From positions 124,001 to 188,000 of the forward strand of contig NZ_FREV01000006.1 of the NCBI RefSeq assembly GCF_900143545.1: a stretch of 64,000 bases of DNA, written 5' to 3'. The DNA is from Loktanella sp. Alg231-35. Lineage in GTDB: Bacteria > Pseudomonadota > Alphaproteobacteria > Rhodobacterales > Rhodobacteraceae. Positions 19,159 to 28,054 of this stretch are shown here, one piece after another. Numbering within the stretch: the stretch's first letter is position 1; each line of letters begins with the position of its first letter. The notes under the pieces were generated by a model. It did not search any database and was not told where the DNA came from. It saw only the letters and a list, made by a program, of their open reading frames with translations. Position numbers and translations under genes: made by a program.

Positions 19159-19791
19159 TTATTTGGTGCCAAACATTCGGTCGCCCGCATCACCCAGCCC
19201 CGGCACGATGTAGCCGTTCTCGTTCAGATGGCTATCGATGGCCGCTGTCACAATCGGCACGTCAGGGTGCGCTTCTTTCATCCGCGCAATCCCTTCTGGG
19301 GCGGCAAGCAGGCACAGGAAACGAATGTTCTTGGCCCCTGCCTTTTTCAGCAAATCAATCGCTGCGACCGAAGAATTGCCGGTGGCCAGCATCGGATCAA
19401 CCGCAATGACAAGGCGGTCCTCCAACTCGGTCGGGACCTTGAAGTAGTATTGGACGGGTTTGAGCGTTTCCTCGTCCCGGTAAAGCCCGACAAAGCCCAC
19501 ACGCGCCGAGGGGATCAGTTCAAGCACACCATCCAGAAGCCCGTTGCCCGCTCGCAGGATCGACACAAGCGCGAGCTTCTTGCCATCGATTACCGGTGCG
19601 TCCATCGGCTCTAGCGGTGTATCAATCCGGCGGGTTGTCATGGGCAGGCCGCGCGTGACCTCATAAGCCAGCAACTGGCTGATTTCACGCAGCAATTGCC
19701 GAAAGCTGGCGGTAGATGTGTCGGTCTGGCGCATCAGCGTCAGCTTGTGCTGCACCAGCGGATGGGTGACGTGGGTGACGTGTTCAGTCAT
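19159..19791 (-). CDS. upp: Uracil phosphoribosyltransferase
   Basis: 210 residues, the family length. The PRPP-binding loop [14 protein letters not shown] lies near residue 125 and the uracil-binding region near the C-terminus ([13 protein letters not shown]). It makes UMP from uracil and PRPP. It starts at [11 protein letters not shown], 8 bp inside the end of add, as the last gene of the five-gene nucleoside-salvage operon. It converges with the M48-like gene, with 5 bp between the stops. Confidence 0.95.
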   Translation of the reverse strand: MTEHVTHVTHPLVQHKLTLMRQTDTSTASFRQLLREISQLLAYEVTRGLPMTTRRIDTPLEPMDAPVIDGKKLALVSILRAGNGLLDGVLELIPSARVGFVGLYRDEETLKPVQYYFKVPTELEDRLVIAVDPMLATGNSSVAAIDLLKKAGAKNIRFLCLLAAPEGIARMKEAHPDVPIVTAAIDSHLNENGYIVPGLGDAGDRMFGTK

Positions 19792-20776
19792 TGGCAGGCT
19801 CCAGTCGTTTGGCCACGCGGGCGCGGGTATCTTCATCACAGAATGCGGCGGCAAGGGCCGTCTGGTTGAGGGTGGCAAAGTCTTCTTCATTCCAGCCAAA
19901 GGTGCGGTGTAGCATCTCGTATTCTGCCGTCATGGTGGTGTGAAAGAACGGCGGGTCATCGGTTGAAACGGTTACTTTCACGCCCCGCTCGCGGAGTTTT
20001 TCAATCGGGTGATCGGTCCAGCCCTTTACCGCCTTGAGCACGACGTTTGAGCCAGGGCAAACCTCGAGCACGACGCCCTGCTCGGCAATTTCATCCACCA
20101 GTGCGAGGTCTTCAATCGCGCCAATCCCATGCCCGACGCGGGCGACTTTCAAGTCGCGAAGGGTTTCGGCCACCATCGATGGTCCACCCCATTCACCAGC
20201 ATGACAGGTCAACGGCAGGCCCGCCTCGCGGGCCATGTCAAAGCTGTAGGCATAGTCACCCGGACGCCCCACCATTTCGCCACCCGCCATGCCATAGCCG
20301 GTGATGAAATCACCAAAGGTCTCCGCCGCGCATCGGGCGGCGGGTTTGCTGGCCTCTGGTCCGAAATGGCGGATGCCGGTGACAATCCCTTTGAGCGTGA
20401 TGCCCAGTTTGGCCTCTGCCTCATCAGCGGCGTCTTTCATTGCGGCAAGGTAGTCTTTCCAAGCGGCCAGATCGCCACCACCGCAAAAGTCGGGTGAAAC
20501 GAAGGTTTCCATATAAACGACGCCATGGGCGGCGGTTTCTTCCAGCACCGCCATGGTCAGGCGGCGAAAATCTTGCGGCGTTTGCAAAGTTGTGCAGGCA
20601 GCCTCGTAGACCTGCAGGAAGTGATCAAAATCGCGAAAGGCATAGCCGCCATCATCAGCGAAAATGCCGCTGATATCGATGTTCTTTTCAGCGGCGAGCC
20701 CACGGATGAAGGCAGGCGGCGCGCAGCCTTCGAGATGCGTGTGCAGTTCAACTTTGGGGATTGATTGAAAACTCAT
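19784..20776 (-). CDS. add: Adenosine deaminase
   Basis: 330 residues with the zinc-enzyme landmarks of the adenosine/adenine deaminase family: HTHLEG at the N-terminus, CHAGEWGG in the middle, GHGIGA, and STDDPPFF with the metal-binding Asp. It converts adenosine (or adenine; the two subgroups are hard to separate by eye) to the hypoxanthine form. Its ATG overlaps the deoB stop by 4 bp. The operon context with deoA/deoB favours a nucleoside substrate. Confidence 0.9.
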   Translation of the reverse strand: MSFQSIPKVELHTHLEGCAPPAFIRGLAAEKNIDISGIFADDGGYAFRDFDHFLQVYEAACTTLQTPQDFRRLTMAVLEETAAHGVVYMETFVSPDFCGGGDLAAWKDYLAAMKDAADEAEAKLGITLKGIVTGIRHFGPEASKPAARCAAETFGDFITGYGMAGGEMVGRPGDYAYSFDMAREAGLPLTCHAGEWGGPSMVAETLRDLKVARVGHGIGAIEDLALVDEIAEQGVVLEVCPGSNVVLKAVKGWTDHPIEKLRERGVKVTVSTDDPPFFHTTMTAEYEMLHRTFGWNEEDFATLNQTALAAAFCDEDTRARVAKRLEPAND

Positions 20777-21948
20777 AGAAAGCTGGCTCCTTCACCGGCA
20801 TAGGGCACGTTAAGATGTGCCGCGACACTGGCCGCGACGTCGGTAAAGGCCACCTGACCCAGCGATTTGGCACCGATCCCATGCACGAGTACAGGCACCC
20901 GTTCGCGGGTGTGGTCGGTGCCGACCCATGTGGGATCATTTCCGTGGTCAGCTGTGACAATCATCAGATCACCTGGGCGCGCCTGCTGCAGCAACTTGCC
21001 AAGTTCAGCGTCAAACCATTCAAGATGTGCGGCATAGCCTTTGGGGTTTCGTCTGTGACCATATTCGCTGTCAAATTCCACAAGGTTGGCAAAAACAAAA
21101 GCCCCCTCTGCGGCCTCATCCATCAGATCGTGCAAATGCGCCATCAGGGCCTTGTCAGGCCCTTTGCGCAGATCATCGATCCCGTGCATCGAAAAGATGT
21201 CGCCAATCTTACCCACCGCATGCACGGTGCGCCCCGTGTTATGCACATAGTCGCACAGCGTAGGCGCGGGTGGCGCAATGGCAAAATCCCTGCGATTAGC
21301 GGTCCGTTTGAAATGCCCCACCTCACCGACAAACGGGCGGGCGATGACACGGCCCACTTTCATCTCATGCAGCATCGGGGCGAGATCGGCGCAAAGCTGG
21401 TGTAAACGCGCTAAGCCAAAGGTCTCTTCGTGGGCGGCGATCTGCAACACGCTGTCGACTGAAGTGTAACAAATCGGCCAACCGCTCTGAAGGTGGGCGG
21501 GGCCATCTTCATCAATCACGGCCGTGCCAGAGGCGTGCCGATTAGCCAGAATGCCATCGGTGCCAGCCAGCGCGCATATCCGATCAGTGACCGCTTCCGG
21601 GAACGCAGGTTCCGCCTTAGGAAAGACGTGCCATTCCCAAGGGACAGGCACGCCTGTCAACTCCCAATGGCCCGAAGGCGTGTCCTTGCCAATCGACACT
21701 TCGGTCGCAGCACCCCATGCACCAGTTGGCGTGGCGTCCAGCCCCGGTGCCACTTCGCCAGACGCCAGCCGCACCGCAGCCCCAAGACCCAGCGCATCCA
21801 TCACCGGTACATGCAGGCCTGCGTCGCGCGCGATATGGGCGACAGTGTTCGCACCGGTATCTGGGTGCTCGTCATTGAAGAACTGTGCGGCATCTGGCGC
21901 GCCGCCGATCCCCACGCTGTCGATCACGATCAGAAATGCGCGTGGCAT
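20773..21948 (-). CDS. deoB: Phosphopentomutase
   Basis: 391 residues of the alkaline-phosphatase-like superfamily. DSVGIGGAPDA at the N-terminus gives the first metal ligand. GKDTPSGHWEL carries the phosphorylated Thr, and TADHGNDPTW with GTDHTRE carries the second metal site. It interconverts ribose- or deoxyribose-1-phosphate and the 5-phosphate. Start and stop share one base with deoA (TGATG) and four with add, so it is translated in tight coupling. Confidence 0.95.
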   Translation of the reverse strand: MPRAFLIVIDSVGIGGAPDAAQFFNDEHPDTGANTVAHIARDAGLHVPVMDALGLGAAVRLASGEVAPGLDATPTGAWGAATEVSIGKDTPSGHWELTGVPVPWEWHVFPKAEPAFPEAVTDRICALAGTDGILANRHASGTAVIDEDGPAHLQSGWPICYTSVDSVLQIAAHEETFGLARLHQLCADLAPMLHEMKVGRVIARPFVGEVGHFKRTANRRDFAIAPPAPTLCDYVHNTGRTVHAVGKIGDIFSMHGIDDLRKGPDKALMAHLHDLMDEAAEGAFVFANLVEFDSEYGHRRNPKGYAAHLEWFDAELGKLLQQARPGDLMIVTADHGNDPTWVGTDHTRERVPVLVHGIGAKSLGQVAFTDVAASVAAHLNVPYAGEGASFL

Positions 21949-23252
21949 CAGGTCACCTCCTGCAAAATGAGCGGTCCAGTTGATGTTGCGCCATCACCAA
22001 TTGTGACGGCGGCCTGCACAGCCATGGCCGCCGCAACCGCTGCGTCCTCATCGGCGGCATGCACGACACAAAGCGGATCGCCACGCGTAACGCTGTCGCC
22101 CAAACCAATCATCTCGGTCAGGCCAACCGCTGGGTTGATCTGATCCGTCTCGACATTGCGCCCGCCGCCAAGGCCCACAACGGCCAGTCCCAGCGCCTCA
22201 CCATCGATGGCTGTGATCCGCCCCGTGGCCGGTGCCGTGACATCGCCCACGATGGGCGCTTTGGGCAAATGCGTGTGCCAGTCATGTGCCATATCAGGTG
22301 GGCCGCCAAGGGCTGTGATCATCCGGGCGAAATGCTCCATCGCTTTGCCAGAGCTGATGGCAACGGTAACCCTGTCTGCGGCATCCACCGGATCTTCGCC
22401 CTGCATGACCAGCAGCTTCGCGCATAACGCCACCGTCAGATCATATAGACGGGGTGCGGCAATCGTATTGCCCGCCAGCACCTCCATGCAGACGGCGACC
22501 TCAACAGCGTTACCCAAGGCAGGTGCCAGTGGTTCATTCATATCCGTGATCAGGGCGGCTGTCTTGCATCCGGCCCCTTTGGCCGTGTGGACCAAGGCCT
22601 GTGCAAGCTCCAACGCATCTTGGGGCGTTTTCATAAAGGCGCCCGATCCGCATTTGACATCCAGAACGAGGCTTTCCAACCCTGCCGCCAGTTTCTTGGA
22701 CAGGATCGAAGCGGTGATCAGATCAACGCTTTCCACCGTGGCCGTAACATCGCGGATGGCATAAAGGCGGCGGTCGGCAGGGGCGATCTTGCCAGTAGCG
22801 CTGACAATCGCACAGCCCACATCGCTGGTGATCTGGCGCAACTGCGCCTCTGAGACATTGATGCTGAGACCGGGAATGGCTTCCAGTTTGTCCAGTGTCC
22901 CGCCAGTATGCCCAAGGCCACGCCCCGACACCATTGGCACATAGGTTCCACACGCAGCCAGTACAGGTGCGAGGATCAGTGACACGCAATCCCCCACGCC
23001 GCCCGTGGAATGCTTGTCCAACACCGGCCCCGGCAAATCCCACTGCAACACATCACCACTGTCGCGCATGCCTTGGGTCAGGGCCACCCGGCCTTCATCC
23101 GACAAACCATTCAGAACCACCGCCATGGCAAACGCCCCGGCCTGTGCGTCACTGACCGCACCATTGGCCAGACCATCCGCGAACCAGCTTAGCTGCTCCA
23201 CGCTGGGGGTCTGGTGGCGGCGTACCGCCGCTATGATGGCGCGGGCATCCAC
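21948..23252 (-). CDS. deoA: Thymidine phosphorylase
   Basis: 434 residues, the family length. The glycine-rich phosphate site KHSTGGVGDCVSL, the SGRGLGHTGGTLDKLE segment and KCGSGAFMKT are all present. It splits thymidine with phosphate to thymine and deoxyribose-1-phosphate, the substrate of DeoB. It begins 1 bp after the cdd stop. The gene order cdd-deoA-deoB lets cytidine, deoxyuridine and thymidine be fed into pentose phosphate. Confidence 0.95.
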   Translation of the reverse strand: MDARAIIAAVRRHQTPSVEQLSWFADGLANGAVSDAQAGAFAMAVVLNGLSDEGRVALTQGMRDSGDVLQWDLPGPVLDKHSTGGVGDCVSLILAPVLAACGTYVPMVSGRGLGHTGGTLDKLEAIPGLSINVSEAQLRQITSDVGCAIVSATGKIAPADRRLYAIRDVTATVESVDLITASILSKKLAAGLESLVLDVKCGSGAFMKTPQDALELAQALVHTAKGAGCKTAALITDMNEPLAPALGNAVEVAVCMEVLAGNTIAAPRLYDLTVALCAKLLVMQGEDPVDAADRVTVAISSGKAMEHFARMITALGGPPDMAHDWHTHLPKAPIVGDVTAPATGRITAIDGEALGLAVVGLGGGRNVETDQINPAVGLTEMIGLGDSVTRGDPLCVVHAADEDAAVAAAMAVQAAVTIGDGATSTGPLILQEVT

Positions 23253-23253
23253 G

Positions 23254-23646
23254 TCAGACCCGGCTCATGTAGTCAGCATCAAAACTGCCCGGCAAAAGTG
23301 CTGCAACAGTAGTTTCATGCACAATGCCGTCGGTCGTGGCCAAGGTGACCTTAACGTCGCCGGTTGCAAATTCTGCGATCTTCTGACGGCAGCCACCGCA
23401 GGGGCTCACCGGTTTGGGGCTGTCAGCAATCACGGCAATCTCGGATATCGTCGTATCGCCACCGGCCACCATCGCGGCAATGGCACCCGCCTCTGCGCAG
23501 GTACCTTCGGGATAGGCCACATTCTCGACATTGCAGCCTGTGTAGACAGTGCCGGAGGCGGCAGTCAGTGCCGCGCCAACCTTGAATTTCGAATAGGGTG
23601 CGTGGGCGTTTTCACGCACAGCACGGGCAGCAGCGATCAAGGACAT
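23254..23646 (-). CDS. cdd: Cytidine deaminase
   Basis: 130 residues from MSLIAAARAV. The start at 23646 is preferred over 23661 because GGAGG lies 4 nt before it. The zinc motif CAEAGAIAAMV gives the first Cys and catalytic Glu, and PCGGCRQKIAEF gives the other two Cys. It deaminates cytidine and deoxycytidine. First gene of the salvage operon that ends with upp. Confidence 0.94.
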   Translation of the reverse strand: MSLIAAARAVRENAHAPYSKFKVGAALTAASGTVYTGCNVENVAYPEGTCAEAGAIAAMVAGGDTTISEIAVIADSPKPVSPCGGCRQKIAEFATGDVKVTLATTDGIVHETTVAALLPGSFDADYMSRV

Positions 23647-23706
23647 GGGGCCTCCGGTCATAAGGGTCTTGGCAGAGTGTGACGGGACGCGGCAGGATGC
23701 AAGTAC

Positions 23707-24795
23707 CTAGAGGGTTGTCACGAAGGCACCGGGCAGTGCCACCTCTAACAGTTCAAGATCATCCGATGGATCGCTGTACCGGGTCTGCATACCGGGTGGC
23801 GTGACAAAGGCATCGCCGGGCGATAGCGCGTAAGGGTCTTTGCCCTCGCCCTCCAATGTCATGGTCCCTTCCATCACAAAAGTAAAATGAATGTCGGCGT
23901 CATGACTGGCCCAAACCGGCGCCCCCTCGCCTTTGCGGATCACCTGCACGCCCGCGACATCCTTTGTATTTGCCGCAATCGTTGTATCGCGCATGATGAA
24001 CCCTGGCAGGCGTGAGGGATGCCAGTCAGCCTTGGCCGCTTCATTAAAGACAAAACGCTGCCCCTGCCATTCACGGTCCGGGCGAAGGTGCGGGGTTGGC
24101 AGCTCCATCTTATGATCAATCTCAGTGACATGTTCGGCAGGCACGCCAATCTCGATCACTTCAATGCCGTCAGAGGCCTCAAGCACCCGATGTCGGATTT
24201 CAGGCGGCTGGATAAAGCAATCGCCCGCCGTCAGACGGATCGGCGGGCCTTGATCTTCATAAACCACATCAACCCATCCGCGATAACAAAAGATCAGCTG
24301 AAACCCGACCTTGTGAAAATGCACCATATCGGGAACCGGACCACCATCGGGGATGCGGATATGGCTGGCAATGATCGAGCCGCCCAAGCGGCTGGGGATC
24401 AGATCGCGGTACTGCATGCCTGCGCGGCCAATCACCCAAGGGGCCTGATCGGCAAGACGGCGCACGACAAAGGCGTGATCGGTTTCTGGCAATGTCAGCG
24501 GCGGATTAAGCGGATGTACTTCAACCGCCGTTCCACCCGGTGCCGTCAGCCTAGTCTGACCATCTGCAAAGTTAGGATCATCCGTCAGAATGCGCAGGAT
24601 GCCCGGTGCACCGCTGACGCCCTGATCCAACCGCACGCGCAACCCATGGCCAGAGTAGACGGCGACCGAAGGATCATCAGCCGGATAGATCATATCCAAC
24701 CGCATCCCCAGCGTGCCCCCGAAAAAACCAAGGTCAGCACGCAGATTTACCGTGGGCAGGCACACCTCGGCGCGGGTATCTGTATTCTCTGTCAT
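23707..24795 (-). CDS. VOC-like plus double-cupin protein
   Basis: 362 residues from MTENTDTRAE. The first 75 or so residues look like a half VOC (glyoxalase) module (VNLRADLGFFGGTLGMRLD). A first cupin follows at about 145-245 with metal ligands in MVHFHKVGFQLIFCYRGW and a Pro-rich second motif ending in EIRHRV. A second cupin lies at about 270-355 with HDADIHFTFVMEGTMTLEG. The set resembles dioxygenase-type or sugar-binding cupins, but no reaction can be assigned. It is divergent from maeB, with a perfect palindrome between them. Confidence 0.7.
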   Translation of the reverse strand: MTENTDTRAEVCLPTVNLRADLGFFGGTLGMRLDMIYPADDPSVAVYSGHGLRVRLDQGVSGAPGILRILTDDPNFADGQTRLTAPGGTAVEVHPLNPPLTLPETDHAFVVRRLADQAPWVIGRAGMQYRDLIPSRLGGSIIASHIRIPDGGPVPDMVHFHKVGFQLIFCYRGWVDVVYEDQGPPIRLTAGDCFIQPPEIRHRVLEASDGIEVIEIGVPAEHVTEIDHKMELPTPHLRPDREWQGQRFVFNEAAKADWHPSRLPGFIMRDTTIAANTKDVAGVQVIRKGEGAPVWASHDADIHFTFVMEGTMTLEGEGKDPYALSPGDAFVTPPGMQTRYSDPSDDLELLEVALPGAFVTTL

Positions 24796-24884
24796 GGTTT
24801 TGCACCCTGTCTTTGCGATCAGAAATTTGCAAGGGTGGGCCATCCAACAGCCCTGACGGAATGGGGCTTTCGTTGGATCAGGAA

Positions 24885-24906
24885 AATGGTTTAATGTTAA
24901 ACCATT
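24885..24906. promoter_or_regulatory. Perfect 22-bp palindrome between cupin gene and maeB
   Basis: Two 10-bp arms (AATGGTTTAA and its exact reverse complement) flank TG. The site lies 14 bp before the maeB start codon and 90 bp before the divergent cupin start, overlapping the likely ribosome-binding region of maeB only at its edge. A dyad of this size is a typical operator for a dimeric repressor such as a GntR or LacI type. The regulator is not in the window. Confidence 0.55.
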
Positions 24907-24919
24907 CTGGAGGACGAAG

Positions 24920-27199
24920 ATGACTGACACTGCAAAAGAACGCCAGCGCCAAGCCGCATTGGACTATCACAAGTTCCCCAAACCTGGAAAACTCGAAATC
25001 CGCGCGACCAAGCCGATGGCCAACGGGCGCGACCTTGCCCGCGCCTATTCGCCCGGCGTCGCCGAAGCCTGCATTGAAATCAAAGAGGACGCAGACACGG
25101 CCCGCGATTATACTGCGCGCGGCAATCTTGTGGCTGTTGTTACCAACGGCTCTGCTGTGTTGGGGCTTGGCAATATCGGGGCGCTCGCGTCCAAACCGGT
25201 GATGGAAGGCAAGGCGGTCCTCTTTAAGAAATTCGCCAATATCGACTGCTTTGATATTGAGCTGAACGAACCTGATCCCGAAAAGCTCGCAGATATTGTC
25301 TGCGCGTTGGAACCCACATTCGGGGCGATCAACCTTGAAGACATCAAGGCACCCGACTGTTTCATCGTCGAAAAGCTCTGCAATGAGCGAATGAATATCC
25401 CTGTTTTCCACGACGACCAGCACGGCACTGCCATTGTTGTTGGTGCGGCAGCGACCAATGCGCTGCGTGTCGCTGATAAGAAATTCGAAGATATCAAAAT
25501 TGTCAGCACCGGTGGTGGTGCCGCCGGCATTGCCTGCCTGAACATGCTGCTCAAACTCGGGGTGAAGCGCGAGAACGTCTATCTGTGCGATATCGAAGGC
25601 CTAGTCTATGAAGGCCGCGAGGAAGACATGACGCCACAAAAGGCGGCCTATGCCCAAGGCAACAAGCCCGCCACCCTTGGCGATGTGATTGCGGATGCGG
25701 ATCTGTTTCTTGGCCTCTCTGGACCCGGTGTTCTCAAACCTGAAATGGTCAAGAAGATGGCCAATCGCCCCATCATCTTTGCCCTTGCCAATCCCAACCC
25801 TGAAATCAGTCCCGAAGATGCCCGCGCCGCCAACCCTGACGCCATCATCGCCACCGGGCGCAGCGATTTTCCCAATCAGGTGAATAACGTGCTGTGCTTC
25901 CCTTTCATCTTCCGGGGCGCATTGGATGTGGGCGCGACCGAGATTAACGACGCAATGAAGATCGCTTGCGTGGAAGGCATCGCCGCCCTCGCCCGCGCCA
26001 CCACAAGTGCCGAGGCTGCGGCAGCCTATAAAGGCGAACAGCTAACGTTTGGACCAGAATACCTGATCCCCAAACCCTTTGACCCGCGCCTGATGGGTGT
26101 TGTGGCCAGTGCCGTGGCAGGTGCTGCGACTGAAACCGGCGTTGCCAAACGCCCGGTCGCTGACATGGAGGCCTATAAGGCCAACCTTGACGGCTCGGTC
26201 TTCAAATCCGCCATGATTATGCGCCCTGTTTTTGATGCAGCCCGGACGGCCGAACGCCGCATCGTCTTTGCCGAAGGCGAGGACGAGCGCGTCCTGCGCG
26301 CCAGCCAAGCGATCATGGAAGAGACCACCGACCTGCCAATCCTTATCGGTCGCCCGGAGGTGATCGAGCGGCGTTGTGAGCGGGCTGGTCTGAAAATCCG
26401 GCCCGGCGTGGATTTCAGCATCGTGAACCCCGAAAACGATCCGCGTTATCGCGACTATTGGGGCACCTATCATGATCTGATGGCACGCAAAGGCGTCACA
26501 CCCGATCTGGCCAAGGCGATCATGCGCACCAACACCACCGCCATTGCCGCAGTCATGGTGCAACGCGGCGAGGCTGACAGCATGATCTGTGGCACCTTTG
26601 GACAGTACCTTTGGCACCTCAATTATGTGTGTGAGATCCTCGGTAGTGAAGCCTTTCATCCGGTTGCCGCCCTGTCGTTGATGATCCTCGAAGATGGGCC
26701 GCTTTTTGTGGCCGACACCCAAGTCCACCCAGAGCCAACGCCAGAACAAATTTCCGAAGCCGTCATCGGGGCGGCACGCCATGTGCGCCGCTTTGGGGTT
26801 GATCCGAAAATTGCGCTGTGTTCACACAGCCAGTTCGGCAATCTCGACAGCGACAGTGGGCGGCGGATGCGGGCGGCAATGGCGATCCTTGATAGTGCGC
26901 CGCGCGATTTTGATTATGAAGGCGAAATGCATGTGGATGCGGCATTGGACGTCGAACTGCGCAATCGTGTTTTCCCTGCTGCGCATTTGCCCGGCCCCGC
27001 CAACACGCTGATTTTTGCCAACACTGATGCGGCCTCGGGCGTGCGCAATGCGCTCAAACTCAAGGCAGGCGGTCTTGAGGTTGGCCCGATCCTCATGGGT
27101 ATGGGCAACCGTTGCCATATCGTGACCCCGTCCATCACCGCACGTGGCCTGCTGAACATGTCCGCTGTCGCAGGAACGCCGGTGGCGCACTACGAATAG
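24920..27199 (+). CDS. maeB: NADP-dependent malic enzyme with phosphotransacetylase-like C-terminal domain
   Basis: 759 residues. The N-terminal malic enzyme domain shows YSPGVAEAC, NLVAVVTNGSAVLGLGNIGA and the metal-binding VFHDDQHGTA, followed by an NAD(P)-binding domain (STGGGAAGIACL). The last 330 residues match phosphate acetyltransferase but in MaeB proteins act as a regulatory acetyl-CoA-sensing domain. The enzyme decarboxylates malate to pyruvate and supplies NADPH. GGAGGACGAAG precedes the ATG. Confidence 0.94.
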   Translation: MTDTAKERQRQAALDYHKFPKPGKLEIRATKPMANGRDLARAYSPGVAEACIEIKEDADTARDYTARGNLVAVVTNGSAVLGLGNIGALASKPVMEGKAVLFKKFANIDCFDIELNEPDPEKLADIVCALEPTFGAINLEDIKAPDCFIVEKLCNERMNIPVFHDDQHGTAIVVGAAATNALRVADKKFEDIKIVSTGGGAAGIACLNMLLKLGVKRENVYLCDIEGLVYEGREEDMTPQKAAYAQGNKPATLGDVIADADLFLGLSGPGVLKPEMVKKMANRPIIFALANPNPEISPEDARAANPDAIIATGRSDFPNQVNNVLCFPFIFRGALDVGATEINDAMKIACVEGIAALARATTSAEAAAAYKGEQLTFGPEYLIPKPFDPRLMGVVASAVAGAATETGVAKRPVADMEAYKANLDGSVFKSAMIMRPVFDAARTAERRIVFAEGEDERVLRASQAIMEETTDLPILIGRPEVIERRCERAGLKIRPGVDFSIVNPENDPRYRDYWGTYHDLMARKGVTPDLAKAIMRTNTTAIAAVMVQRGEADSMICGTFGQYLWHLNYVCEILGSEAFHPVAALSLMILEDGPLFVADTQVHPEPTPEQISEAVIGAARHVRRFGVDPKIALCSHSQFGNLDSDSGRRMRAAMAILDSAPRDFDYEGEMHVDAALDVELRNRVFPAAHLPGPANTLIFANTDAASGVRNALKLKAGGLEVGPILMGMGNRCHIVTPSITARGLLNMSAVAGTPVAHYE

Positions 27200-27201
27200 G
27201 C

Positions 27202-27232
27202 GCTGGCGGGATTGGGACAGAACCCCGCCAGC
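27202..27232. terminator. Hairpin between convergent maeB and YHS gene
   Basis: GCTGGCGGG pairs perfectly with CCCGCCAGC across a 13-nt loop, starting just past the maeB stop and ending 10 bp before the stop of the convergent gene. No strong T tract on the plus strand. A shared terminator is likely from its position. Confidence 0.5.
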
Positions 27233-27241
27233 AATTTGGAC

Positions 27242-27718
27242 TTATGGGTTCAGGTCTGCGGGGTCAGCATCCTTCACGTCGGTCCAAAGGTTTTCAGCGG
27301 TCTCGATGTAGCCGGGGATATCCTTCTGCCAAATCTCGGACACTGCGGGTGACAGGTTCAGGTACAGCCGATCGTCGACGATACGCCAGACATCCGGGTC
27401 GCCATCAAACTTGAACCCATTGGCCAGACCAAAGGCGCAGTATCCACCGTATTGCGGGGCGTATTTTTCGGGCTCAGCCTCGAACTGTGCTTTGGTTTCC
27501 TCCGAGGTGAAACGATAGACAGCGCCGTTATGCACTGCCGAGATGTTCACATCACCTTGCTGCGGTTCACCTTGGGTAAAATACGACACCGGATCGACCC
27601 CGCGTAGCGCAAGATCCGTACTGGTCACGTTCACATCGAAATCGGCCGCAAAGGCAGTGGTGGCAAGGCTGGCCGCAAGAGCAATGGCAGCGATGCCCGT
27701 TTTGAGTGCGTTTTTCAT
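27242..27718 (-). CDS. Secreted YHS domain protein
   Basis: 158 residues with a clear signal peptide (MKNALKTGIAAIALAASLA, cleavage near AFA|ADF). The mature part has the YHS pattern LRGVDPVSYFTQGEPQQG with a second half YGGYCAFGLANG. YHS domains bind metal or cofactors, and periplasmic examples are often seen near metal or oxidative-stress genes. No partner is adjacent. It is divergent from prpE across 336 bp. Confidence 0.85.
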   Translation of the reverse strand: MKNALKTGIAAIALAASLATTAFAADFDVNVTSTDLALRGVDPVSYFTQGEPQQGDVNISAVHNGAVYRFTSEETKAQFEAEPEKYAPQYGGYCAFGLANGFKFDGDPDVWRIVDDRLYLNLSPAVSEIWQKDIPGYIETAENLWTDVKDADPADLNP

Positions 27719-28054
27719 TTTGTATTTCTTTCATGTTTTCAGGCCGTGAAATGACGGCGGAGAGATCAAATCGATACGTCATCAAATGCAGTCTGAGCGT
27801 ATGAAGCAGAGGGCGCTGTCGCAAATCACTTGCTGCTCACTACATTTTGCACATGGAGATAGGGTGAGATTTTCCTAATATAAAACAGCAACTTAACCCT
27901 GTATTTCTTGAGATGCGGCATATGCTGTGCACCGCCGCACAGATGGCCGCCTTGCATCTGTAAAAAGTTTTACACCGAACAGATCAATGGCGTAATCCTG
28001 TGTTGCCGAACAGTCGGCAACTGCTTAACAAATTGTTAAGGCAGGGAGGGACGC
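27719..28054. other. 336-bp divergent intergenic region rich in inverted repeats
   Basis: No gene is visible. Going towards prpE there are several dyads: CAGATG...CATCTG (27940-27960), TGTAAAA-AG-TTTTACA (27959-27974), GTTGCCGA-N4-TCGGCAAC (28002-28021) and CTTAACAA-A-TTGTTAAG (28024-28040). The last two lie directly before the prpE ribosome binding site. The region is AT-rich and should hold the promoters of both genes. Confidence 0.6.
28002..28040 (+). promoter_or_regulatory. Two adjacent inverted repeats upstream of prpE
   Basis: Two perfect 8-bp dyads, GTTGCCGA with TCGGCAAC and CTTAACAA with TTGTTAAG, end 14 bp before the prpE ATG and are separated by 2 bp. They could be operators for one or two regulators, or two stem-loops in the mRNA leader. 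There is no evidence in the window for which. Confidence 0.5.
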
